A stretch of 64,000 bases of DNA from Olsenella_L sp051876355 (lineage in GTDB: Bacteria; Actinomycetota; Coriobacteriia; Coriobacteriales; Atopobiaceae): positions 124,001 through 188,000 of the forward strand of contig JBJEHU010000037.1 of NCBI GenBank assembly GCA_051876355.1, given 5' to 3'. Below the pieces are notes generated by a model. The model saw nothing but the letters and a program-made list of their open reading frames with translations. It was not told the DNA's origin and did no database searches. The position numbers were made by a program, and so were the translations under genes. Below are positions 1-9,473 of this stretch, one piece after another (the stretch's first letter is position 1; every line of letters begins with the position of its first letter).

Positions 1-64
1 CCGCATCTGGACCTGCGACCTCACGCACGACTATGTATCGATCAATGGCGACTACCGGAGCTAG
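1..64 (+). CDS. argJ: Glutamate N-acetyltransferase/amino-acid acetyltransferase ArgJ, C-terminal end only
   Basis: Only the last 20 codons lie in the window, read in the second frame from base 2 to the TAG at 62-64. The end reads DLTHDYVSINGDYRS, matching the usual ArgJ C-terminus (DLT..YV.INA.Y). ArgJ makes N-acetylglutamate by transacetylation from N-acetylornithine. Its position 21 bp upstream of argB supports the call, since argJ-argB-argD is a common gene order. Confidence 0.8.
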   Translation, partial: RIWTCDLTHDYVSINGDYRS

Positions 65-85
65 CGCTCAGGAAAGGATGCAGCA

Positions 86-967
86 ATGAAGGCAGAAGAG
101 CGCAAGCGCAGAAGCGAAGCCGCGCAGAAGGCGGGTGTCCTGACCGAGGCTCTGCCCTGGATCAACCAGATGAACGGACGCACGGTCGTCGTGAAGTACG
201 GCGGCGCTGCGATGGAGAATGCCGATCTCATGCGCCAGGTCGTGGGCGACCTCATGCTCATGAAGCTCATGGGGCTCAAGATCGTGCTCGTGCACGGTGG
301 TGGCAAGGCCATCAATGCCCTCTTGAAGCAGCTCGATATCCCGGTGAAGTTCGAGAAGGGATTGCGTGTCACCGACGATGCGACGATGGAAGCCGTGCAG
401 ATGGTCCTCATCGGCAAGGTCAACCAGACGCTTGTCCGTGGCCTCAATGCCTACGGCAATGTCGGTGTCGGCATATCGGGCGCGGATGGCATGACATTCG
501 AGGTGGAGCAGACCGATCCTGCATTGGGACGTGTCGGCACGATCACCCATGTGAACACCGAACTCATCGAATCGGTGCTCGATGACGGATACATTCCGGT
601 CATTGCAAGCGTCGGCTGCGGCGAGGATGGCTTCTACAACATCAACGCCGATGTGGCAGCCTCTGAAGTGGCATCGGCGCTTCACGCCGACAAGCTCGTC
701 TATCTCACGGACGTGGATGGCCTCTTCCGCGATGTCGAGGATGAGGAGTCGCTGATCTCGCAGCTCACGGTCTCCGAGGCAAAGGAGCTTCTCGAGGGCG
801 GGACGCTTTCAGCCGGCATGATCCCGAAGATCCGCTCGGTCGTCGACGCACTCAAGGGTGGTGTCGAGGAAGTGCACCTGCTCAATGGCACGTTCCCGCA
901 TGCATTGCTTCTGGAAGTGTTCACGGATGCCGGCATCGGCACGATGGTCGTACAGGATGAGGAGTAG
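86..967 (+). CDS. argB: Acetylglutamate kinase
   Basis: ArgB phosphorylates N-acetyl-L-glutamate, the second step of cyclic arginine synthesis in the cytoplasm. The 293-residue product has the normal length for the family. It shows the amino-acid-kinase fold signatures: VVKYGGAAM near residue 35 (phosphate-binding lysine), HGGGKAIN near 75 (glycine loop for acetylglutamate) and GMIPKI near 250. The ATG at 86 has an AGGA-type ribosome site (GGAAAGGATG at about 70). It sits between argJ and argD, 4 bp before the argD start, so the three are probably co-transcribed. Identification is secure. Confidence 0.96.
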   Translation: MKAEERKRRSEAAQKAGVLTEALPWINQMNGRTVVVKYGGAAMENADLMRQVVGDLMLMKLMGLKIVLVHGGGKAINALLKQLDIPVKFEKGLRVTDDATMEAVQMVLIGKVNQTLVRGLNAYGNVGVGISGADGMTFEVEQTDPALGRVGTITHVNTELIESVLDDGYIPVIASVGCGEDGFYNINADVAASEVASALHADKLVYLTDVDGLFRDVEDEESLISQLTVSEAKELLEGGTLSAGMIPKIRSVVDALKGGVEEVHLLNGTFPHALLLEVFTDAGIGTMVVQDEE

Positions 968-971
968 CAAC

Positions 972-2207
972 ATGGCTGATTTCATGGCAGAAGACGCCGA
1001 ATACATCATGCATACCTATGGCCGGCTTCCGATCGAGCCGGTACTTGGCCACGGTTCCACGCTCGTGGATTCCACGGGCAAGGAATATCTTGACTTCCTG
1101 GCAGGCGTCGGTGCGGTCTCTCTGGGACACTGCCATCCTGTCGTGCGCGATGCGCTTGCTGCGCAGGTCAACAAGGTCTGGCAGGCAAGCAACTACTTCT
1201 ATGCGGAGAACAGGGCAGAGCTTGCGCATGACCTTTCGGACCTGCTTTCGAAGACGACGGACGCCGAAGGCCATATCACGGGCTCTACCGGCACGAAGTG
1301 GCAGGCCTTCTTCGGCAACTCCGGTGCCGAGGCAAACGAGGGTGCCATCAAGGTCGCCCGCCGCTGGGGCGAAGACGAGCTTGGCGGCGCTACCGGCATC
1401 CTGACGGCACAGCGGAGCTTCCACGGACGCACGCTTGCAACGCTTGCAGCGACCGGCCAGGCCGTCTTCCACAAGTCGTTCCTGCCGATGCCGGCAGGTT
1501 TTGCGGCCTTCCCGCTGAACGATGCAGATGCCCTCGAGGCTGCCATCGTGAACCCTCCTGCAGGTACCGGCCCCCTCTGTGCTGTCATGCTCGAGTGCAT
1601 CCAGGGCGAGGGCGGCGTCTGGCCGGCAGAGGCAGCATTCCTGAAGCGTGCCCGCGAGCTCTGCTCTGAGCACCACCTCATGCTCATCATCGACGAGGTG
1701 CAGACCGGCTTCTTCCGTACCGGCGCTCCCTTTGCCTACCAGCTTGCCGGCATCGAGCCTGACATCGTCTCCCTTGCGAAGGGCATCGCGGATGGCTTCC
1801 CGATGGGTGCTGTGTGCGCTCGCGAAGAGGTCGCTTCGCTCATGCATCCGGGCGACCATGGTTCGACCTTCGGCGGCAACTGCCTTGCGGCGGCGGCAGG
1901 ACGTGCCTGCGTCGAGGAGATGGTGAAGGAAGACATCGGCGAGCACGTGATCGAGGCAGGAAACCATCTGGCAGAAGGCCTCGCGAAGCTTCCGCATGTG
2001 ACCGAGGTCAGAGGGCATGGCCTCATGCGTGGAGCCCAGCTCGATGTACCGTTTGCGACTGAGGCTGTAGACAAGGGCCTTGAGGCAGGCCTCATCCTGA
2101 ACCACATCGGCGACTCGATCCTGCGCTTCCTGCCTCCTCTTGTCATCACCAACGCTGAGATCGACACGATGCTCGAGCGCCTGGGGAAGATCCTCGAAGA
2201 GGCCTAG
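972..2207 (+). CDS. argD: Acetylornithine aminotransferase
   Basis: ArgD is a PLP-dependent class III aminotransferase converting N-acetylglutamate semialdehyde to N-acetylornithine. The ATG at 972 is chosen because it gives the family's normal 411 residues (MADFMAEDAEY) and lies 4 bp after the argB stop; the open frame reaches further upstream but only inside argB. Seen motifs: GNSGAEANEGAIK (cofactor phosphate), FHGRT, IIDEVQTGFFRTG (PLP-binding Asp), SLAKGIADGFPMGA (Schiff-base Lys) and HGSTFGGN. The stop codon shares three bases with the stop of the convergent hydrolase gene, so there is no room for a terminator between them. Confidence 0.95.
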   Translation: MADFMAEDAEYIMHTYGRLPIEPVLGHGSTLVDSTGKEYLDFLAGVGAVSLGHCHPVVRDALAAQVNKVWQASNYFYAENRAELAHDLSDLLSKTTDAEGHITGSTGTKWQAFFGNSGAEANEGAIKVARRWGEDELGGATGILTAQRSFHGRTLATLAATGQAVFHKSFLPMPAGFAAFPLNDADALEAAIVNPPAGTGPLCAVMLECIQGEGGVWPAEAAFLKRARELCSEHHLMLIIDEVQTGFFRTGAPFAYQLAGIEPDIVSLAKGIADGFPMGAVCAREEVASLMHPGDHGSTFGGNCLAAAAGRACVEEMVKEDIGEHVIEAGNHLAEGLAKLPHVTEVRGHGLMRGAQLDVPFATEAVDKGLEAGLILNHIGDSILRFLPPLVITNAEIDTMLERLGKILEEA

Positions 2208-3076
2208 GATTCCTCGCAGGCCCTTACCATCGTCCGGAAGAGCGCGTCCGTCACATCCTGGGGCGCCTCTTTCGGAAGCGTATGGCCATGGCCTGAGACG
2301 ATAACAACCTCCGAGGTCGAGATGGCAGAGGCGATGGTCTCGGTCTCCTCAGGCTTGATCACGTCGTTCTCTCCTGCCATGATCGTGGTCGGACAGGAGA
2401 TGGAGCGGAGGCTCTCGGCCTCGATATGGGGCTCCTCGTCCATGAGGCGAAGGAGGTCTGCGGTCGTACGTGCTTCTGCTGCGGTGGGCGTAAGGAGTGC
2501 AGGGTCTATGGCACCTGCCGGGTCGAGCGACTCTGCCCAGCTGGCCCAATCGTCGAGCTCGCGTGCTGCCCCTTGGACATCCCATCCGTCGCTATAGATT
2601 CCCTCAGGCGAGAGGTTTGCGCCGGACGCCGTGCAGGAAAGGACCCGCTCCGGGCAGTCGCGCGCCAGGAGAAGTGCCAGGATGCCGCCGTCGGAGAAGC
2701 CGAGGACGTGGAACTTGTCTGCGCCCCACGCATCCATCACGGCGAGGGCATCAGCCTCCATGAGCTCATAGGTGAGGTGTTCTGTCCCGCGTGTGCTCTT
2801 GCCCTGCCCACGGGAGTCGACGCCGATGGCGGGATTGCCGCCGGCTACGACCGCATCGATAGTCGGCCCGAATATCCCATGCTCCTCGCCGTTCCCATGA
2901 AGGAAGAGGACAGGTGCATCTTCCGGATTCTCCTTCCATGGAGCATCTGTCCCGTAGGCGAAGGCAGCGATCTTTGCGCCGTCAGGGCGCTCGATAAGCT
3001 CTGCGCGCAGAGGCGCCACATGCGGGCGCTCATAGGGGGATGGGAAATGGAGCTGTGGCGGGATGGGCATATGCAT
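2204..3076 (-). CDS. Alpha/beta-fold hydrolase
   Basis: A soluble serine hydrolase of about 290 residues with a complete catalytic set: oxyanion region LFLHGNGEEHG, DSRGQGKS, nucleophile elbow GFSDGG, acid in GENDVIKP and final His in SGHGHTLP. The ATG at 3076 is preferred because AAAGGA lies 9 bases upstream; an ATG 18 bases further upstream has no better site. The substrate cannot be told from sequence. It lies downstream of metG on the same strand but a hairpin terminator separates them, so it may be transcribed from its own promoter or by read-through. It is convergent with argD. Confidence 0.85.
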   Translation of the reverse strand: MHMPIPPQLHFPSPYERPHVAPLRAELIERPDGAKIAAFAYGTDAPWKENPEDAPVLFLHGNGEEHGIFGPTIDAVVAGGNPAIGVDSRGQGKSTRGTEHLTYELMEADALAVMDAWGADKFHVLGFSDGGILALLLARDCPERVLSCTASGANLSPEGIYSDGWDVQGAARELDDWASWAESLDPAGAIDPALLTPTAAEARTTADLLRLMDEEPHIEAESLRSISCPTTIMAGENDVIKPEETETIASAISTSEVVIVSGHGHTLPKEAPQDVTDALFRTMVRACEES

Positions 3077-3099
3077 GAGGAAAGATCCTTTCATAAGGA

Positions 3100-3125
3100 A
3101 AGCGCCCGCCCGAAGGCGGACGCTT
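3100..3125 (-). terminator. Intrinsic terminator after metG
   Basis: Read on the minus strand, an 11-bp stem (AAGCGTCCGCC with GGCGGGCGCTT, one G-T pair) closes a 4-base TTCG loop and runs into TTCC. It starts 8 bases past the metG stop. Confidence 0.7.
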
Positions 3126-3133
3126 GAGCTGGT

Positions 3134-5167
3134 CTATTTCTGCTCGGGCTTCTTTTCGAAGAAGTCGTAGCGTGGCGGCAGCGCCACGAGCTCGTGCGTC
3201 TCGGGCGTCTCGCCCTGTGCCTTTGCGAGCTCGGTGACGCCGTCGAAGGCGTGGTCCCAGCTGAAGAAGAGCTCGGGCTTGAAGTTCAGGTGCTCGCAGA
3301 TCTTCGCGCAGCCGAAAGGCGTTGCCGGATGCATGAGGAGCGTCACAGTGCGCAGCGCTCGGAATGCATTGGCAAGTGCCTGGACGTAGGCATCGTGGTC
3401 GTCCTTTGCGGCCTTCGACTCATCGCCCCAGCGCTTGTTGGCGGCGCGGCAGTACTCTTCCGCGACAGAGAGTGCGGTGTGGGCATCGAAGACGGCGCAG
3501 GCACGCTCGAACGCAAGCGTCGCCTCGTTCGCGGCATCAATGACATCCTGCTCAGGTGCGACTTCCGGAAGGTGCCCCTCGCAGTTGTTCGCAGCGCCGT
3601 AGAAGCAGCTCCTCGCAAGACGGTTGAAGATGTTCGTGAGGAACGCGCTCTCCTTGAGGGCGGGATCGACGACGCGCGGATCGTCCTTCACGAGGATCTC
3701 TTCGCCGGTCTTCTTGTCCTTGTGGCTCACGGAGGTGTCATAGGGCTTCGGAGAGAAGCTCACGGCCTTCTGGTCGAGGGCAAGGCTCAGCCAGTGGGTG
3801 CGGAGCTGCTCGGGCGTGTAGTGGTCCAGAAGCTCTTCTGCCATGGGCGGCTTGATCTTGCCGGAGCTCGAGGCCTTCTTGTTCATGAAGAGGATGTGGT
3901 AGTTCGCGACTGGCGTGTCCTGGAAGAGGCCCCAGTCGAGCGCTTCCCACATCGCAGGCTGCGCGACGCAGTAGAAGTAGATGTTGTCCTGGCCGATGAA
4001 CTGGAAGACCTTTGCATCGTCTGCACACCACCAGTCATGCCAGTCCGTGGAGGAGTAGCGGCCTTTAGGGGCATTCGCAAGCACGGTCTGCACGAAGGAG
4101 ATAGGTGCCCAGAGGCTCTCGGGCCAGACCCAGACCGTGAGGTCCTTCGTGTCTTCGAGATCGGGTGCCGGGACGCCCCAGGAGATGTTGCCGGTGAGGC
4201 GGAAGGGGAGAAGCGTCTTGCCGGTGCGGAAGCGCACACCTGCCTCTTCGAGGATCTCGCGGGCATGGTCGCGGTCTTCCCAGTTCTCGAAGCTGACAGA
4301 GAAGGACTGCTGGTTGCCCTCTGCCGGCGTCACGGTATGGGCCGGAAGCTGCGACTCTGCAGCCTTGAAGGCGTCCTCGAAGCGCTGCTGGATGTAGATG
4401 ACCGGGTCGACGAGGCTCTCGCGGACCGTCTTCGTGACAATCGGGCGCACCTGCGGATCCTTGTCCCACTCGTCCGTGAGCTTCTCGAGGTCCTTGCGGA
4501 AGGCAGGGAGATCGAAGTACCAGTTGTCGACAGGACGGAGCTCCGGCTTCGTGCCGGTAAGCTGGCTCACCGGGTCGATGAGCTCTTCGGGGTCGAACTG
4601 GTGGCCAAGATCGCACTCGTCGGCGTAGGCCTTCTCGGACTTGCAGCCCTTGACGGGGCAGCGGCCGATGACCTGGCGGCCATTCAGGAACTGGCCTGCC
4701 TTCACGTCGTAGAACTGCCTCGTGGACATCTTCCGCAGATAGCCACGCTCATAGAGGCGCTCCAAGATCTCCTTCGAGAGCTTTGCATGAATCGGACGTG
4801 CCGGTTCGAGGCCAGAGCCTGCGAAGATATCGAGCGAGATGCCATAGGCATCCAGAGCTTCCTTCTGGAGGTTGTGGTTCGCCTGGACATAGTCGACGAT
4901 CGTGCCCCCGTAGACTTCCTCTTCCACCTTCTTGCGGTAGCCCTCCATGATGGGGGAGCCATAGCAGTCGGTGCCCGAGACGAAGATCACGTTCTCCTGG
5001 CCGATGCGGTCGCGCAGGAAGCGGGCGAAGAAGTCGGCAGGCACGAACACGCCGCCGATATGCCCGAAGTGGAGATTCTTGTTGCCATACGGCATGCCGC
5101 CGGTGATGACCGCACGCTTGGGGAACTGCGGGCGCTCTGTGGATGCTTTAGCTGCTTCTGAAGCCAT
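3134..5167 (-). CDS. metG: Methionyl-tRNA synthetase with variant KMSKS loop
   Basis: Class I aminoacyl-tRNA synthetase charging tRNA-Met. The 677 residues equal the E. coli enzyme in length. The HIGH-type motif is HFGH (residues 33-36), inside a PYGNKNLHFGHIGG stretch; the zinc knuckle is seen as CPVKGC...ADECD near 170-190; WVWPESLWAPISF and IGQDNIYFY are in the expected places. The second ATP signature reads KKASSSGK (430-437) rather than KMSKS. The C-terminal part is helical, as in anticodon-binding domains, and no EMAP-type tRNA-binding extension is seen. The start at 5167 is divergent from the membrane gene at 5271. The family call is firm; the subclass is less usual. Confidence 0.9.
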   Translation of the reverse strand: MASEAAKASTERPQFPKRAVITGGMPYGNKNLHFGHIGGVFVPADFFARFLRDRIGQENVIFVSGTDCYGSPIMEGYRKKVEEEVYGGTIVDYVQANHNLQKEALDAYGISLDIFAGSGLEPARPIHAKLSKEILERLYERGYLRKMSTRQFYDVKAGQFLNGRQVIGRCPVKGCKSEKAYADECDLGHQFDPEELIDPVSQLTGTKPELRPVDNWYFDLPAFRKDLEKLTDEWDKDPQVRPIVTKTVRESLVDPVIYIQQRFEDAFKAAESQLPAHTVTPAEGNQQSFSVSFENWEDRDHAREILEEAGVRFRTGKTLLPFRLTGNISWGVPAPDLEDTKDLTVWVWPESLWAPISFVQTVLANAPKGRYSSTDWHDWWCADDAKVFQFIGQDNIYFYCVAQPAMWEALDWGLFQDTPVANYHILFMNKKASSSGKIKPPMAEELLDHYTPEQLRTHWLSLALDQKAVSFSPKPYDTSVSHKDKKTGEEILVKDDPRVVDPALKESAFLTNIFNRLARSCFYGAANNCEGHLPEVAPEQDVIDAANEATLAFERACAVFDAHTALSVAEEYCRAANKRWGDESKAAKDDHDAYVQALANAFRALRTVTLLMHPATPFGCAKICEHLNFKPELFFSWDHAFDGVTELAKAQGETPETHELVALPPRYDFFEKKPEQK

Positions 5168-5270
5168 GACCTATCCTTCATTCTTGGCTATACGGCACGC
5201 TCTATTGTATGCCACGGCAGGCGGTATGGGCAGAATGGAATATGTGTTTGCTGAAGGAGGGGGAGCGTCT

Positions 5271-5801
5271 GTGGAAGTCAGAGGAGAGGTCGATGTGCTC
5301 GGCGATGCCGTGCTGCAGAGAAGGATGCTTGTGCAGTCTGTGCTCGTGCTGGCCCTGGGCCTGGCTCTCTCGCTCATTGCGGCAGCCTTCGGCGGATGGA
5401 CCATCTTCCGTGACGGCTGGGCCGTGCTCTGGACTGTCCTTGTCACGATGGCATGCTTTGCTGTCCACGAGCTCGTGCATGCCCTCTTCTTCCTCATCAT
5501 GTCCCATGGACGCTGTCATATCAGCTTCGGCGCTGAGGCAGGCTTCCTCTATACGAGGACCGATGACTGCATGCTGCCGAAGGGGCTCTTCATCTGCGTG
5601 CTCCTGGCGCCGACCATTCTCGTGACGGCAGGCATAGTGGCTGTGGGCTTCGCTCTGTCCTATCCTGCAGAGTCGCTGATTGTGGCGGCGGTGCATCTCT
5701 CCGGCTGCGTAGGGGACTGGGACATGGCCGGGACGATTGCCACGACGTCCCATGTCACCCATGTGAAGGACTCCGAAACCGGCTGCATCCTTCTGGGGTA
5801 G
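5271..5801 (+). CDS. DUF3267-like membrane metalloprotease candidate
   Basis: A 176-residue membrane protein with about four hydrophobic segments (near 25-45, 50-80, 110-135, 140-155). HELVHALFF in the second segment is the HExxH zinc site typical of the DUF3267/site-2-protease-like group. A GTG start at 5271 is chosen because GAAGGAGG lies about 10 bases upstream; upstream ATGs at 5226 and 5235 lack a clear ribosome site. It is divergent from metG, with about 100 bp between starts. Substrate and role are not known. Confidence 0.65.
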   Translation: MEVRGEVDVLGDAVLQRRMLVQSVLVLALGLALSLIAAAFGGWTIFRDGWAVLWTVLVTMACFAVHELVHALFFLIMSHGRCHISFGAEAGFLYTRTDDCMLPKGLFICVLLAPTILVTAGIVAVGFALSYPAESLIVAAVHLSGCVGDWDMAGTIATTSHVTHVKDSETGCILLG

Positions 5802-5802
5802 C

Positions 5803-5945
5803 GCTCAGAGCTTGAGGACGTAGGATGCGCCATGTGCCGTCTGCCCAAGGAGATATTGGCTACCGTCTTCCGCGTTCTGGCATCGAGCGAGGCCGTAGGC
5901 TCGTCTGCGAAGATCACGGGAGCTTCATGGGGGCAAAGGGCGTCC
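5803..5945 (-). pseudogene. ABC transporter ATPase remnant (C-terminal scrap)
   Basis: On the minus strand a Walker B/D-loop stretch, APVIFADEPTASLDARTRKTVANI, can be read from about 5945, as in MacB/LolD-type ABC ATPases. It then needs a frame change near 5855 to reach TAHGASYVLKL and a TGA, a plausible family C-terminus. Walker A and the signature motif are absent upstream, so only the last third survives. This is a broken leftover, not a working ATPase. Confidence 0.6.
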
Positions 5946-6482
5946 GGAACAGACTCCGGATCTGCTTTGCCGCCATCCTCGGGCAGGGTGCTGATTGCGT
6001 CGATTCTCGCATGGCTGTCGATTCCGAAGACCATGCACATACAGACAGCACCGATGCAGCTGATGATGCCCTTGCTCATGTGGAGCATGCTGACCATAAC
6101 GTTGCTGCGTGCCTCCCCTGAGATGAAAGATACCGGCCGTCTGCACTTTGTATGGGTCGCCTCAATTGTAGGGGAGGCGGGCAAGCTGGAATGGCAGGAT
6201 GCTCCGGATGAAATGGATTCCGTTTCGGAATACAGATTGGCTGCCTGTGGATGTTGGAGTCTTGATTCTGGAGACGTGGGAGAAGGCACTATCTGGCTGC
6301 ATGGGCTGCCCCTGATGTTGCCTCCTGGCAAAGACACGCGGCTGCTCTGCAGGCGTCATCAAAGGCCCATCGAGCTGGGTCAGCTTTTTGTCGCTATGGA
6401 GAGGCAGGGATTTCTGCTACCTTCCGCACAGTCACGAGATAAGCGGGATGCTCATCGCTGCGCAGGGCTTGCGATGCAGCGT
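5946..6482. other. 537-bp stretch without a recognisable gene
   Basis: No convincing coding region on either strand. On the minus strand a short hydrophobic run (GIISCIGAVCMCMVFGI) lies next to the ABC ATPase scrap and may be permease debris, but it has no family signature I can defend. The stretch sits among four broken genes and is best read as degraded sequence. Confidence 0.4.
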
Positions 6483-7153
6483 CTACTTCGGTTCTTGGCG
6501 GTAGTGCAGGGCATTTTCTTTGTGCTGGCGTGCGTAGGCTTCTATCTGGCTGTCTGGAGCTCCGCCCTCCATAAGTGCCAGAAGCTCCTCGTGTTCCTGA
6601 ATGGATATCTTTCTCCGTGCGACCCGACCGGTATTCTCGGCATAGACCACTCTGCGCTTGACGAAGTCAAGCCGTTCTATCTCCGTGATGATGATTGCTT
6701 GCAGATGCGGAAAGCCGCATTTCTGATAGAAGACATCATGGAAAGCGCGGTTGAGCCCAGAGGTTTCCTGGTCCTCTTCTACGCTCAATCTCGCAAGCTC
6801 CTCATTTATTGCATGGGCGTGTGCATAATCATCTTCTGTGAGATTGGGGAGCGCGAGTACGGTGGCGAAACCCTCCAGCCGCGCGAGGAGCTCCATGGTC
6901 TGTATATGGGATTCAACGGTAAAAGGCGTGACGCGGGCGCCGACATCTGGAACGGTTTCCACCCATCCTTCAGATTCGAGCCGGCGGATACCCTCGCGCG
7001 GGGGAGTGGCGCTGATGCCCGTTTTATGCGCGAGGTCCCTGACGACGATCCGGCATCCTGGTGCATGGGCCCCGCCCATGATTTTTCCTTGATCAGGCTG
7101 TATGCCTCATCTGCCTTGGACCGTTTTTTCGGCTCTGTGCCTGCTGCGTTCAT
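6483..7153 (-). pseudogene. GntR-family (FCD) transcriptional regulator with a frameshift
   Basis: The downstream frame gives an FCD-type GntR regulator: winged-helix core VVRDLAHKTGIS..PPREGIRRLESEGWVE followed by a helical effector domain (LEGFATVLALPNLTEDD..., FHDVFYQKCG). The first 24 residues (MNAAGTEPKKRSKADEAYSLIKEK) are in another frame. The break is at an A5 run on the minus strand (plus-strand T5 at 7082-7086); one more A would join the frames through KEKIMGGAH into a protein of about 223 residues. The 671-bp length is one base short of a whole number of codons. It is divergent from the truncated MFS gene it presumably controlled. Confidence 0.75.
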
Positions 7154-7192
7154 GTCCCTCACCATCTCATGCCGCTTGCCGCAGGGATGTAG

Positions 7193-7786
7193 TTTATTTT
7201 TCCGGGAAGCATTCTGGCAAAGGAAGCTCTCATCCCGGCTTGTCTCATGGTGCTGCTTTCGGGATGCTATGCCTTGGTCAATACCTACCTGGTGACGTAT
7301 GCAAACGGTCAGGGTGTTGGGAGCGAGATCTCGCTTTTCTTCTCTGTTTATGCAGGCTTCCTGTTCCTGACGCGTCCTCTGTCTGGAAAGCTTGCTGACA
7401 GGTTCGGCTACATCATCATCGCTCCGATGCTGGGCCTGTTTGCTGCAACGTTTCTGATCATCAGCGTGGCGACGTCGCTTTGTATGTTCCTCTTTGCAGC
7501 AGTGCTCTTCGCATTCGGTTATGGCGGATGCCAGTCGGTCATCAATTCGATGGCGATGAAGCTTGTCCCGCAGAGCAGACGTGGTGCCGGCAGTGCAACG
7601 AACTTTCTGGGCTCCGATCTTGGCAACATCATTGGGCCGCTTGTCGGAGGGACAATCGCCCAGAACATCAGCAATCAGGCAATGTGGCAGCTCACGATCA
7701 TCCTGATGATCCTCGGCATCATCGTCGTCTTGGCTTGCAACAGGACCATCAATGAGCGCGTTGCGCTCGCGGCTGAACAGGCATAG
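7193..7786 (+). pseudogene. MFS transporter, C-terminal half only
   Basis: An open frame following a TAG at 7190 encodes about 197 residues with six predicted membrane segments. It contains the C-terminal-half signature FLTRPLSGKLADRFGY (motif A repeat) and ends at LAAEQA. A full major-facilitator protein has 12 segments and about 400 residues, so the whole N-terminal half is missing. An internal ATG at 7247 could restart translation, but a half-transporter is unlikely to work. The GntR start region lies only about 40 bp upstream, so the deletion removed the promoter side and the first half of the gene. Confidence 0.75.
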
Positions 7787-7814
7787 GCGGGCAGGGAAGA
7801 GCAGGAAGTGTGAA

Positions 7815-9430
7815 ATGAAGATGAACGAATCCCGCATTGTGACAACGGAGTATGGGCAGGTTGAAGGCATTCCTGGGCGTCGTGAAGGAGTCGCTGTCTT
7901 CAAAGGGATTCCCTATGCAGCGCCTCCTGTAGGTGAGCTGCGCTGGCGTGAGCCGCAGCCACCCGAAGCATGGAAGGGCGTACGGAAGGCGGACTCCTTC
8001 GGTCCGGTTGGGCCGCAGCTTGATACGCCTGAAATCAAAGCCACGGTACTTCCGATGGATGAGGACTGCCTCTATCTCAATGTCTGGGCTCCTGAAAAAG
8101 GCTGAGCGTCCAGTGCCAGTCTATGTCTGGATCTATGGCGGGGGCTTCCAGGAAGGCACTTCCGCGGATCCGAACTTCGATGGAGAGAACTTGCACATCG
8201 CGGAATAATTGTCATGAACCTCAATTACAGGCTCGGAGTCCTTGGATTTCTGGCAACTCCGGAGCTGAGCCAGGAGTCCGGTCATGGCGCTTCGGGCAAC
8301 TATGGGCTGCTTGACTGCGTCGCTGCGCTTCGATGGGTGCATGACAATATCGGTGCGTTTGGAGGAGATCCGGAACGGGTCACGACCGGCGGGCAGTCTG
8401 CATGAGCGGGCACGTGCGACTTCCTTGCGATGTCTCCTCTTGCTGCAGGCCTGTTCCAGCGCGTGATTGCAGAAAGCCACGCACGTTATAACCGTGATAC
8501 CGATCTACGCTATCTCTCGACGTCCTACCGCAATGCTGCGGCAGCAGAAGACGCTGGCACGGCCTATGTCAAGGAAGTGGCCTCCCGCCACGGGAAAGAA
8601 ACGCTGACGCTTGATGAGCTGCGCCAGATACCCTGGCAGGAGTTCTGCGACAGCAATAAGTATGGCGATCTGGCTGTCGATACAGACAGAACGTCGAAGC
8701 CGCCTCTGTTCCGTCCTGTAGTGGACGGATGGATGCTTCCCCATGGATTCGAATACACCTATTCTCATGGGCTTCAGAACAGCGTGGACTACATTGCCGG
8801 CAACAACAAGGACGAAAGCGGTGCTCAGCCGGAGGCGCTCATACCTCAGCTGAGGGAGAGCGAACGCAAGGCCCCTTGGCGTCCTGGCAAGCCGCCTTCG
8901 CATCTGACGCTTGCGGACTTCCACCATGCTGCCCGCATGAAATTCGGCGACCTGGCAGACGAATTCTTCCAGCTTTATCCCGCCTCAGATGATGATGGGG
9001 CCGCCTTGGCGGATAGACAGGCAGTGCGGGACAGTGCCCGCATCTCTACTTACTTCTGGGGCACCCAATGGACGCAGCATGTCTCTAGGCCGGTGCGCAC
9101 GTACTTCTCCTCATCGGTCGCTTGACGGCAACAATGACCGCAGGGCATTTAATGGTGCGGAAATCACCTACGCTTTCGATAATCTGGATCTGATCGACAG
9201 GCCTTGGACGGAGGAAGACAGAGATACTGCCAAACGGATTTCTTCATATTGGGTGAACTATATCGCGACGGGCAACCCCAACGGGGGAGTGCCTGCCTGA
9301 GTGGCCGCAGTACGACCCCAAGCATCCTTTCGTAATGGATCTCGGTACCTCCTATGAGCCGGAGAAGCTTGCAAGCCCGGAAAAGATCGAGTTCTGGAAG
9401 CGCTTCTTCTCTCTGCAGAAGGCCTGGTAG
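7815..9430 (+). pseudogene. Type-B carboxylesterase pseudogene with multiple lesions
   Basis: Pieces in several frames together cover a type-B carboxylesterase: GIPYAAPPVGELRW, DEDCLYLNVWAP, WIYGGGF, VMNLNYRLGVLGFL, GNYGLLD, FGGDPERV, FNGAEITYAFDN and a C-terminal FWKRFFSLQKAW. Frame changes are needed near 8094-8098 (extra A in an A run), 8195-8210, about 9110-9120 and about 9290. A TGA at 8403 falls directly after the nucleophile motif GGQSA. The gene follows the MFS remnant by 28 bp and once formed a unit with it under the GntR regulator. It cannot give an active enzyme. Confidence 0.88.
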
Positions 9431-9473
9431 CGGTTCTGGACTGTCCGTTATTCAAACGATATGCATCAAGACG

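Noticed and set aside
3194..5161. A 655-codon plus-strand frame over metG
   Set aside because: Antisense to a gene with HIGH, zinc-knuckle and other MetRS features; shadow of GC-rich codons.
5832..7295. A 487-codon open frame on the plus strand
   Set aside because: It runs antisense to the ABC scrap and the GntR gene, has no ribosome site and no family pattern; the minus-strand GntR pieces explain the region better.
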